A stretch of 64,000 nucleotides of DNA from Zelopaecilomyces penicillatus. Its lineage: Eukaryota > Ascomycota > Sordariomycetes > Hypocreales > Pseudodiploosporaceae. The notes under the pieces are model-generated. The model was not told the DNA's origin. It saw only the letters and a program-made list of their open reading frames with translations, and searched no databases. The stretch covers positions 2,914,001 to 2,978,000 of the forward strand of contig VCCP01000003.1 in assembly GCA_005765155.1 (NCBI GenBank), written 5' to 3'. Shown here in pieces: positions 47,294 to 57,430 of this stretch (the stretch's first letter is position 1; each line of letters begins with the position of its first letter). Position numbers and translations under genes: made by a program.

Positions 47294-48945
47294 ATGCTTT
47301 TTCTCCAGATGCGTGTGTAACTTCTCGGCTGGATGAATTCTTTATCGATAGAGAAGATGTCGGCAAAACACGGAGGAAGAAATCGAACTATGGCTAATGG
47401 TGTGATGACTTTGTTCAATGGCATTAAGTTAGGAAAGAGTGTTATTGGCTGAAATGTCATGACTGACTCACTCAACGCGGTGGCGCTGTATTCTTGGACA
47501 CAGAAAAGGACTTGTTTTCCGCGGGGTCTGGGATGGCCATCATCGGAAATCGGCACGCGATGGGAACAAGGAATGCCTCTTCGCTCTTAGAGAGGAAGAG
47601 GTTGTGCGCGTCTGCATTGGAGCAGGTGGGCAGGGAAAACCTTGGTAGAAATCCGAGATTGTTCTCGGTGGCGAAGAATCAAAAGCAATGTTGGAAATTG
47701 TTCAATACTGATCTCACTTGAAAGTGTGTTGGGCTGTTCTTGTCGGGCTAGTTTCCCCGTGATGTCAGGGTGAGTACCTCGTCTGGATTGAGCTTCTACT
47801 CGACTTTGATGAGCCTGGGTACTTTAGGTATTGCTACTATATCCTGTGAGGTACGGTAAGTAGTAGTTAGTAGTATTGTATTATTGTATTGCACCTCACC
47901 GTGAGGTGTTCTCTCACCCACCCTCAGCCAATGATTTGCCGAGCCTCAGCGATCTCTTGTTTGGCACTTTTCCAGAATGTACGACGACGGATTGACGTAC
48001 TCTGTGCGTACCCCCACTGTATAATTATATGCAAAATATGGCAGTTCTGATACCCCCCACTAACCTTAAATCCCCGCATTATATTGCCCTTTTCTTCTTG
48101 GCATCATTCCAAATTGCAATTCTAGCCGCACGAACCACGCTGTCAGTTGGATCAGTCGTGAATATTTGCCTTGCTGGTAACGCTGCCCCTCCCACACCCC
48201 CAGATTCCCCGCGTCAAGGCCATGTCTAGCGTGGTGTCCGGTCTCGGGGGCAGGGAACCGGTGTGCAGAAAACGCGGAACTTTAAACCCCAAATGCTACG
48301 GAAGAGACGCCGTAGCTTTTTAAATTACTAGCCGATTGCCGCCTGCCTTGCCATTCTGGAGCTAATCACAAATGATATCAGGCCATTGAATGAGCTGGCC
48401 ATGCCAAAAGGGGGGGGATCCCTGATGTTTTATCTGGCATGTTGGTTATGTGTAGGGGAGTCCTGTATGGGTCGTTTTGCGGTCCCTGTTTATTTTGCGT
48501 GCCGGTTGGTCAGGTCAACTCTTGGCTTCAGCCCCAGATCAGTTCATGGACCACCACCACCGCTTACGTTACAACCAAGGGCTGGCTCTGAATGGCGGGA
48601 GCAGATCATCTCGTGGAGCAGATGTCAGGGATGTCAGGGATCAACTAGTTCGAGGTTTGGGGGGGGAGAGACATGCCGAATGGGACTTGGCATTTGGGAT
48701 AGGATACGAGAATCGAGAGCTGTTGTTTTGCCGTGAAGGCAAATGCCACGCTTTCCCGCAGCGTATATATTCTTTCTTATATCTTCATGTTTTTTTCCAA
48801 CTCTTCTTTGTTTCATTCTCAGACATTATCAGACAGTCAAGGAGTAGCTGTGGTCAATAATTGAGCAGCATTGAGCTTTGTGGCAACTCTTTTACTGAAA
48901 CATACGAATATCTCTACCAAGCTATCTTAGGTCCCATTATCCAAG
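47294..48945. other. Intergenic region upstream of the FucP-like transporter
   Basis: It holds the eIF2A 3' flank and the transporter promoter. A TACCTA-like tract and ATTGTATT repeats occur near 47820-47890. A TATA-like ATATAT lies near 48765, about 180 nt before the next start. No gene was recognised. Confidence 0.5.
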
Positions 48946-50811
48946 ATGGGGTTCACGTTTCGTCGCAAGATCATCGTCTCAGACGACACGGTGACCAGCG
49001 CGAGACATTTGACAGTTCGCCAATCTATGCTTCCGAATATGTTGGGTACGGCAAATATCACATATCCTCTTCCTCTTCTTCTTCTTTTTGTTTTTCATTT
49101 GTTTTTGTGCTCCGCTGCCCTCTCAATGGGAAGAAAACACTAACGCGAAATCTCTCTCCCCCAGTTATGATCCTATTCTTCCTCTGGGGCTTCACATATG
49201 GCCTCGTCGACGTGCTCAACTCGCATTTTCAGGAGGCTCTCAAGATTAGCTCTGTAAGGGCTGCTGGTCTCTCCTCGGCATACTTTGGCGCGTACCTCAT
49301 TTGCCCGCCTACCTTTGCGGGCTGGTTGCTTCGTCGATTCGGCTACCGACTGACCTTCATGACTGGTAAGTAATCCCTACATTCAAGTGTGGTGCTCTCA
49401 GTTCCGTGGTTCACATATAATAAGGCTGTCAAGGCAACACTCCTTTTTTACAATTATGCTAATCAATACTTTGCTTATTTCTCAAATAGGGTTGGCGATT
49501 CTAGCTGTAGGATGTGTGCTGTTCTGGCCAAGTGGAGTTAAAAAGTCCTTTGGTGGATTTTGCGGAAGCATGTTCATTGTTGGTGCTGCTATATCTACAC
49601 TTGAAACCGCAGCCAATCCGTAAGTCCACAAATCAGCTTTCAAAACATGGCTTTTTCCAATGTTTGAGGAGAAAAGGTCAAGACTAACTCTCCTGGCAGA
49701 TTTATAGCATGCTGTGGCCCTCCTAAATGGTCCGAGGTTCGAGTCAACTTCGCCCAAGGTATCCAGGGTGTGGGCTCTTTCATTGCTCCTCTGCTCGCCT
49801 CTCGAGTCTTCTTTTCGCACACACTTAGTGCGGACGAAGGGGTTGAGAACGTCCAGTGGGTGTACATGGGCGTGGCGGGCTTCGTCAGTCTGCTGATTCT
49901 ACTCTTCTACCTTGCACCATTCCCCGAGATCACAGATGCTGACATGGGACTTCAAGAGGGAGAGATTGGAGGCCCAGACCCAGGCCCCTTCCGCAAGCAG
50001 TACAATCTCTTTCTTGCTATATGGTCCCAGTTCTGCTTTGTCGGAGCTCAAGTCGCGGTTGCTGTAAGTGATTTACTCTCAAGATGTGAAAGAGAAATTG
50101 GAGAGCTAACTTGAGAGAACTAGAACTACTTTATTTACTTCTGCCGCGAGGCTGGGCGAACTTCTCAGCAATCTTCCGACTTGCTTGCAGTTGGCCAGGG
50201 GCTCTATGCCTTTAACCGTTTCGCTGCCAGCGGGCTCATGTTGATACCCATGTTTAAGCCGCGTTACATTCTTGCCATCTATCTGTGCATGTGCATCGTC
50301 TTCTCCATCGCCGCGATGAACACGGCAGGCACTGCGTCCATCGCTATGCTGATGCTTGTTCAGTGCTTTGAGTCAGCCGGATTCGCCACAATCTTCACTC
50401 TGGGTCTCCGCGGTCTCGGTCGCCACACCAAGCTCGGTGGTTCGCTCATCGTTGCGGGTATTTCGGGCGGCATGGTGTTCCCGCCCATGATGGGCGCTGT
50501 TAACGACCGCTTGAATGCGCACAAGGCCATGATAATTCCCATGGTGGGGTTCCTATTAGCATACGTGTAAGAAAAGATCCCAAACAACCCCTTCCGCCTA
50601 TTGTGATAGATGGTGGTGATAGGATTGACTAAACAACTAACACGATATAACTTCTAGATACCCCGTGTATGTAAACATCTGGAACAAGGAATCTTTGGAC
50701 GCCCATCGTGAGACAACGATCGGCATTGAACCCGTGAGAGATAAGCAGCTGGAAATGGAGGCTCAACAAGATGCAGTCCATGAGGAGCATCGCGCAACAG
50801 GAAATGAATGA
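48946..50811 (+). CDS. MFS transporter, FucP-like sugar/H+ symporter family
   Basis: Six exons: 48946-49045, 49165-49365, 49490-49619, 49700-50063, 50124-50566 and 50658-50811. All donors are GT and every junction keeps frame. The product is 463 residues with about 12 hydrophobic segments. The first helix carries ILFFLWGFTYGLVDVLNSHF, the FHS/L-fucose permease signature. GVGSFIAPLL-type Gly-rich helices and the VNFAQGIQGVG motif (helix 4-5 region) are also typical. Fungal members usually import hexoses or related sugars; the substrate cannot be assigned here. The C-terminus is soluble and acidic. The gene faces the TPO-like transporter at 52768-54875 across two tRNA genes. Confidence 0.92.
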
Positions 50812-51431
50812 GAGCACTTGAAAGTAGAGCAAGAAAGTCATCAATTCACCAAGTGATGCAAGAAATATTTCCAAACTTAGTCAATCAAATAGTATATGAT
50901 TAGCACAAAGATGGCACCAGTGTTGAGAGGTATAATTAACGTACGTGCATCGTGATATACAATCTTGACAATGTTACAGTTATTCAATCCTGAACAACCA
51001 AGATCGCTCAGATACATACATCTGCCCAAATATGGTAGCCACAATCGTTAAATTAGACAAATGGGGCGGAGAGAACAATTGTGATGCCTAGTTGCGTACA
51101 TCATGATCATTAACTACCTACTTTACCATTTGAATACCCAGTAAATATATGCGATATTGTCTTAATAATATGCAAAGTATAGTGCAAAGACTAAGTAACT
51201 TTTGTAGTAGCCTACGATTCTATAATTCTATGCTGTCTCTGAAATCTCGAAATGAGGCTTTATATAAACTTGGTCAAGAATATTTAATGCTTGGTGTATT
51301 GCGTGGGAGTTATAGTTAGTCTATTACTGAGTTCTGTTATCAACTCACCTGTGATCGAAAGAATTGCTGGCAAAAAAATGTCTAGCATTTAGAACTGTCA
51401 TTAGGACACATTCAGCCACAACAGCCACAAT
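50812..51431. other. AT-rich spacer before the first tRNA-Trp
   Basis: It holds the 3' flank of the FucP-like gene and AT-rich sequence. No repeat or gene was recognised. Confidence 0.5.
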
Positions 51432-51514
51432 GGGGGGCTGGCGCAACGGTAGCGCGTCAGATTCCAGTTTCTGGAGATTCCTGAAGGTTGTGTGTTCAAA
51501 TCACGCGTCCCTCA
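51432..51514 (+). tRNA. tRNA-Trp (anticodon CCA), with intron
   Basis: Acceptor stem GGGGGGC pairs with GTCCCTC (two G-U pairs), D-stem GCGC/GCGC, T-stem GTGTG/CACGC around TTCAAAT, discriminator A. The anticodon loop reads TT-CCA-G. An 11-nt intron (51468-51478) follows position 37; its CTGGA pairs with TCCAG of the anticodon loop, the usual pre-tRNA intron pairing. One A-C mismatch closes the anticodon stem. A T5 run downstream (51522-51526) can end Pol III transcription. Confidence 0.92.
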
Positions 51515-52315
51515 TTCAAATTTTTGTCTTCTTTGTAAAAGATTTCTTATTTTGCACCGAGTTTCAATTATCGTGGGTGTGTACGGAGTACCTACACTTG
51601 ACCCACCTAGTTGTGACAAACTTTGCTTTTTGCGAATTATCCACCACGCTTAAAAATCAGCCTCTCTAATCCAAAATGCTGTCTCAGTCACCCTACACCT
51701 ACACGATGCGTTCTTGACAGTAACTATGACAGCTCTATCATTGTCAACTAAAGGATGTATTTATTGGTTTCATAGATTTTCCTAGATTGTGCTTTTACAT
51801 CGAGTGGCTTGAAGAGTTGCCAAGCAGCATCGGAATCCTACTGCTTGCATGGATTATTCATCATATCATACTTATCACTACATCTAGAGAGGTATAGTCC
51901 AGCTAACAGGAGTAGCTGGACTCATCAATCCAGCGACCAGGCGTAAAAGAGTCATCCAGGTACAAATATCCCACTTTGACGGCAGTCACAAATGATAACT
52001 CAACTACCTACCCTGTTCCTTTTTCTTGAGTTGATACTATCCACCAAAGTTCAGACAGTACCTGTATGCCTAATACCATTATAGATAGTATAAATAGCAA
52101 AACCAAATTGGCTACATGAAGCTTCTGACTATTTGTGGTAAATTGTACGGAGTATGTATGCAATTATTATTACCTGGTTCATATTTGTGTTAAGCATCTG
52201 GATGTAATTTGGCTCGTCCTTGCACCCAGCACAAAAATGCTATTCACCCCAGCATTTTGCTAAAAGAAATGCAGTGGGATTATTAGTCACTTTATTTTGT
52301 GCAACCTGCACAGTT
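51515..52315. other. Spacer between the two tRNA-Trp genes
   Basis: About 800 bases of AT-rich DNA. No gene or repeat was recognised, and the flanks of the two tRNA genes differ, so only the tRNA unit itself is duplicated. Confidence 0.5.
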
Positions 52316-52398
52316 GGGGGGCTGGCGCAACGGTAGCGCGTCAGATTCCAGTTCCTGGAGATTCCTGAAGGTTGTGTGTTCAAATCACGCGTCCCTCA
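52316..52398 (+). tRNA. tRNA-Trp (anticodon CCA), second copy, with intron
   Basis: It differs from the copy at 51432 at one position only, inside the intron (TTC instead of TTT before CTGGA). All stems, the CCA anticodon and discriminator A are the same. T-rich termination sequence follows (about 52402-52417). Confidence 0.92.
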
Positions 52399-52767
52399 AT
52401 TCATTTTTATTTTTTTGCTTCACAATTTATCAATACCACCTATTTTTTTCACATTGATACTATTAATACACTGTTTTATGATTCAATTGTGCCATTCGGC
52501 CTACCTACCATATCTACGACCCTCTTGAGTGGCCATCTAACCACTCATGGAAAAATTAACTTTTGTATACCTGTCTCACAACAGTCACCCTCAACATAAA
52601 ACGTGTACTGCGAATGGTTTGGGATCCTGCTGGGGTTTGATGAGCCCTTAACTCAACACAGAGAGAAAATAACGAAAAACAATAATATTCATGGCATCAT
52701 CAACTATCATATGTACTAGGAATTGGTACATCATACATGCATGTACAGGTAATATCGACATTATCAA
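52399..52767. other. Spacer downstream of the second tRNA-Trp
   Basis: 369 bases that include the tRNA terminator and the 3' flank of the TPO-like gene. Nothing else was seen. Confidence 0.5.
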
Positions 52768-54875
52768 TCATTGCCCCTTGCCCCCTCCTTCAGAGCGACT
52801 GCTGCTACTGCAATTGTCTCCAACGCTGCCCATGTCCTTATCCTCCACCGTCTCTGGGCATGTTTCTGCTTCGGCTTGGTCGCATCGCTCCAATCTGGCC
52901 TGATTTCGAGTCCTTTTAGTGTCCATCTCATCCTGCTGTTCCTGCAGCTGGCGGATCATCTTGCTCTTACTCCGGATCTTGCTGCCGTAGCGCCAGAAGA
53001 TGAAGGGAATGGGGATTGTAGCGAATAACAAAAGCCCCAATAAAGTACCTGCCCACTGCGGCGACAGCACCTCAAGCATCTTGGCTCCAGCTAGGGGAAG
53101 CGTTCCGCCAAAGATGCTCCGAAGGACGGCGTTGCTGGCGAGTGCGCTGGCTGCGTAGATGCCATATGCACCGGCCAGATAGTTAGACCCGTAAACGAAA
53201 CTCAATGTGTTGCCAGCACCGAAGGGCACCCCAAAGGCAATGGGTACCGCCCAGTGTATGCGGGTGGGGAGACAGGTCCATGAAAAGCCGAGCTGACCAA
53301 TGGTCGACATGATTGTGCCGAATCCCATGATGAGAGCTGCCGCCTCTGGTCGTACTTTTCCTGTTTCAGGATCTCGTCGCTGCGAATTGATGATTCGGCG
53401 GCAAAGAGGCTCGCATCCGATGGCTAGCATGATGCCGGCGCCGATGCCGAGGAATGAAAGCCCCGTCATGTCGGGGCCCCATCCACGATGTTGTCCGAAC
53501 ACGACGGGGTAGGCGACAAAGCAGAGATATAGGATACCATAGAGGAGAGATGTCCTAAAACGCCAAGAATTGTGCCCCTGTTAGTATTTGTCTGGCGGGA
53601 AGAGATGCGCCCTCAATGCGCAGGGCCATGGATAAGAAGAAGAAAAAGAAAGAAAAAGGGCTTCAAAACAAAAGACGATGTACGCACCAGATGTTTATAA
53701 ACCATAAAATGGGCTCAGTGACAAAGAGCACAAAGGGCCGGCTTAAGTTGATCCTAAACAGATGCAAAGACGACACTTTCTGATCATATTGACACCACCA
53801 TCGAGGGTCGTCCGTCTCCTTACGCAGCCGTGCGGCCTTACGCTTCAAAACTTCGGGTGCGTACGTCTCCTTGAGCGTGAAAAAGAAAGCAACAGATACG
53901 CCGGCAATGATGAGCACGATCCAATTCGTCCACCTCCACCCTTTGTATTTGAAGACGAAGCCGCCGATAATAGGACCCGTGACTGGCCCGTTGAACGGGG
54001 CGATGGAGAATAGGGACATGCCAAGGGAGAGATAGTCCGGGTTGGAGATGTCCACGATAGTACCGGGTGCGTTGGCGATCATGACAGCACCGAAAAATGC
54101 GCTTTTTGAAGAGAGTTAGCTAGTCCATCGGTGTTTCTAATAGCTCATGATTTAAATGGGTTGCAATGTTATGAGGGCAGGAAACTTACCCAATGAATCG
54201 GACAACGATGATGGTGGTCAGTGATTTCGCCATGCCACATGGAATAATGAGTAAAGTCGAGATGGACATGCAAACCAGATATACCCTCTGTCGGCCGTAC
54301 AGCTCACTCATCGGCGCGAGGACCAGACTCCCCGTAGCAAGTCCAAGCAGGTAAGACGTCACACCCATGGTCGTTGTCATTTTTGATGCGCCAAACTCTT
54401 CCATCAGGCCCAGTGTAGAGCCTGTATAGCTCGTGCTATACAGAACCACGACCCAAGTTCCAAACGATACGACGAATATGGCCCAAGCACGGTACCAGAT
54501 GGGCCAGTTCCGGGGATTTTCTGGATCGTCGGCCTCGAGCAGGACCTCGAATTCCGGAGCTCTTGATGCAGCACTGGCCATGCTGGCTCCGGATTTGGTG
54601 TAAGTGATGGGCTCCCGCGCCTCCCGCTCGGTTTCGGTCTCGACGCCCGCTGTGTGGACCTGCTGGAGTGTCTCGAACATGTCGGCGTCATCTTGTATTC
54701 GAGAGCAAGTTGAATGTCGACTATAGCGGCTATGGCTCTGGCTCGGGTTTCGACTCCGATATAGATTCTGGTCCTGGCTCGTCCTGTTGTTCTCCTTTAA
54801 TGGTTCTAGGTGGAATGAGTTGCTTCTTGAAGTGTCGGCTGTCTCGGCAGAAGCTGTTTTTTCGAGGTCTGCCAT
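52768..54875 (-). CDS. MFS multidrug/polyamine transporter, DHA1 (TPO1-like) family
   Basis: Three exons on the minus strand: 54875-54190, 54101-53688 and 53554-52768. The introns are 88 nt (54189-54102) and 133 nt (53687-53555). The product is 628 residues. A long Ser/Glu-rich cytosolic head (1-130) ends in the DPENPRNWPIWYRAW entry motif of fungal DHA1 proteins. About 12 TM segments follow. The loop 2-3 region reads LAPMSELYGRQRVYL (motif A variant), and GPVTGPIIGGF is motif C-like, typical of drug:H+ antiporters. A central cytosolic loop (APEVLKRKAARLRKETDD) separates the halves. The C-terminal tail is Gln/Glu/Ser-rich. The family exports polyamines, azoles, organic acids or other toxic compounds; the substrate cannot be assigned. 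Confidence 0.93.
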
Positions 54876-56455
54876 ACTGAAGTTCGAGTATGAAGCAGAG
54901 GGTCGGAAAGTAATGAGGCACCTTGGCCTAAAGCGCGTTGTCTCCTAAGCTGGGTATCGTATTGAGACCGAAGTCATCGCCCGTCACACCGCCAGCAGCA
55001 TCCAAGACTCGTTACGCAAAGGCGGGTCACTGAATTTATGTCCCAAGTCACAAGGGCTCAAAATGTGCTCACAAGCAAAATCTTGAGTGAGGAGCTTGTT
55101 GTTCCCTTTAAGCTCTCTGGGCATCTGCGCCGTGAGAACAGAAGCAAATACGGAACTAAAAATCGGGTATACTCCAGAGACGGAAGGACCGAAAATCTTG
55201 ACGGCAGAGCTGGGGGAGCATGCTGATTTTCAGAGCTCGCTTTCATCCGCAGCCGCCATTCATGGTATGGATGTTGAATCGGCTGGGCGCAGCGACCAGG
55301 TCCAACGACAAGGCATCCCCCATCCCTCCGGGCCCCCCCTTGTTCTCTTTGGCTCCAATGAGTGGGGGGCATCATACTGCTAACATGCTTATCACATTTG
55401 GGTTCTACAGTAAAAGTGGCGTGGATGCTTAATGGAACAATGAACAGTGGAACGATGAGTGTCATAGGCGGAAGCATAGTTCCGTGTGGTTCTCTGCCGG
55501 CTCCCATCGACCATGCCGGCCAGTGGGTAGTATCAGAGTTTCACCGATACGGAATGCCGGCGGGTTGGTTGTTACCAAATCCTGGCTGCCGGACCGCCCA
55601 GGTCTGCTGCCGGGTCGGCCAAATCGATCCCCTATATATGTCGCATTGCAAAATAGCGAAACAACATGGGCTGTCGGGGCTGTCGGGGCTGTCAGAGCTT
55701 TCTGGAGATGGGAGTTCAGTTCATCAGACGTTGCGCTGGCTCGTATTCAGGCCAAGACGAGGAATAGGTAATCTCCCTCAGTCTGACAGTGAAAAGAGGT
55801 CAGCACTGGAAGCCGCAAAGATTCGCGGTCTGCTGCTGCTGCTCCAGCACTTGGACCTTCTGGGGGCCAGAGACTCAGAGCCCAGCCAGCAAGGGTCGTG
55901 TTTTCTCGAAGCTGATTGATTGATGATTCGTGAGTCGTTGCGACCACCGGCACGGCCGATTTGGCCGATTCGGTTACTTGGCGCCGGCATCGGAACAACA
56001 AGTTCCGACTCACATATTGTTCATCCGAAGCAAGCTGTTTTAGGGGTGAGGTTCCGAGAAAAACTGTAGTTGTAAGACAACCGGTGGGCGCTTCGTCAGT
56101 TCGGGAAGCTGTCGCAATCAGTAAACATGCATATATGTTACAACTTACAACTTCCTCCGCGCGCACGTCACTTTCCCTCCGATGTTCCGAATTCCGCTGA
56201 TCCACACCGGGATTCCGTGATTTGTATGTTTCAATGCTGCCCTCAGTTGATACTTGGACATACCAAAACACGTGGCAATTGGCAATATCTGTTTGTTTCC
56301 CTTGTGGGGGGACATGGGGTAATACTTAGGGTTTGTATATTCATCTCCAACCACCGTCGTCCTGCTAATGACACTACGACGATGACACGCTGGATTGTTA
56401 CAACATATTGCTCTCATGCACGTACATGTAGGTAAGCTCTACCAGCTTCTTTCTA
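54876..56455. other. Intergenic region between TPO-like gene and hydrolase
   Basis: It contains the promoter of the TPO-like gene at its left and the 3' flank of the hydrolase at its right. Short tandem GGGGCTGTC units occur near 55671-55692. The 185-codon plus-strand frame (55362-55919) shows no domain and overlaps minus-strand frames of equal length, so it is not called. Confidence 0.5.
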
Positions 56456-57430
56456 CTACACTCCAATCTTCTTGATCGCCTCGATGGTATTCTCCATGGC
56501 TCTAGCAGCCCAGCTGGTGGGCACCATTTCATACCCGTGCGGCAACCCGGGCCAGAGATGAAACTCCACCTCAACATTGTCTCGGATCAGCCGACCCACA
56601 TACTCCATACCTTCGTTCCGAAAGGTGTCTCGCGTTCCAACCTCAACATAAGTTGTCGGGAGTCCTTTATAGCTAACGGCTCGTGCTGGTGCTGCGTAGG
56701 GGCTGATGTCGGCATCTGCTTTTCCACGCTTCTCTTCTCCAATGTAGGCGTTCCAGGCCATGACATTGTAATCATGTGGCCATATCGGGTCCTCTGGTTC
56801 AAGTGAACCTTCTGATCGTACTGTGCGGTCATCGAGCATTGGGTATACGAGAATCTGCTTGGCCAGAGGTGGGCTGTGATTCCGATCCCGAGCTAAGAGT
56901 GCCGTTCCCGCAGCAAGGCCTCCTCCGGCGCTGTGACCCATGACGGCGATTCTGGTAGGGTCGACGTTGAGCTCCGCCGCATGCTCAGTCACATACTTGA
57001 GAGCACAGAAAACGTCCTCCACTGCGCAAGGTGCTGGAAACTCCGGTGCCAAGCGGTATTCCACAGCAAAAAGAGGCACGCCGCTCATGTTTGTGAGATG
57101 TGAAATCAGGGATTTAACGGTATTGACATTGCAGGAGATCATGCCGCCGCCATGGACATAGATTACCGCGGGGAGGGGGACTGTAGAGTTGATGGCAGCA
57201 TCGGTTGCGAAATGTGTGATTGAAATATCGACCCCATCGTGGCTCTTGAAGGGAATTACCTTTTCCTGTATGCCTTCAGCAAGTGGGAATCGCTGCTTCA
57301 GGAAGTGTTCCAGGGCTGGTGGCTGGGCTTTCCGAAGCTCGGAAATGTCGGTCGCTTGAGGAGGGGGCGGTCCTGTCATGATGGAGGCAAGGGCCTCCAT
57401 GTATTCTGGGTTGAATCGCAGACCACTCAT
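56456..57430 (-). CDS. Alpha/beta hydrolase, hormone-sensitive-lipase (HSL) type esterase
   Basis: One exon gives 324 residues from the ATG at 57430; the open frame extends 27 codons further upstream without another ATG. The HSL-family oxyanion motif HGGG is at residues 93-96. The nucleophile is Ser167 in GHSAGGG, and the other likely triad residues are Asp267 (GTRDTF) and His297 (LPHGYE). EYRLAPEFPAP and VYPMLDDR are also family blocks. There is no signal peptide, so it is probably intracellular. Such enzymes hydrolyse small esters or acylated metabolites; related fungal ones detoxify lactones or xenobiotics, but the substrate here is unknown. It lies 1.6 kb from the TPO-like exporter, on the same strand. 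Confidence 0.9.
   Translation of the reverse strand: MSGLRFNPEYMEALASIMTGPPPPQATDISELRKAQPPALEHFLKQRFPLAEGIQEKVIPFKSHDGVDISITHFATDAAINSTVPLPAVIYVHGGGMISCNVNTVKSLISHLTNMSGVPLFAVEYRLAPEFPAPCAVEDVFCALKYVTEHAAELNVDPTRIAVMGHSAGGGLAAGTALLARDRNHSPPLAKQILVYPMLDDRTVRSEGSLEPEDPIWPHDYNVMAWNAYIGEEKRGKADADISPYAAPARAVSYKGLPTTYVEVGTRDTFRNEGMEYVGRLIRDNVEVEFHLWPGLPHGYEMVPTSWAARAMENTIEAIKKIGV

Noticed and set aside
55362..55919. 185-codon plus-strand frame
   Set aside because: No recognisable domain, contains tandem GGGGCTGTC units, and minus-strand frames overlap it; treated as chance.
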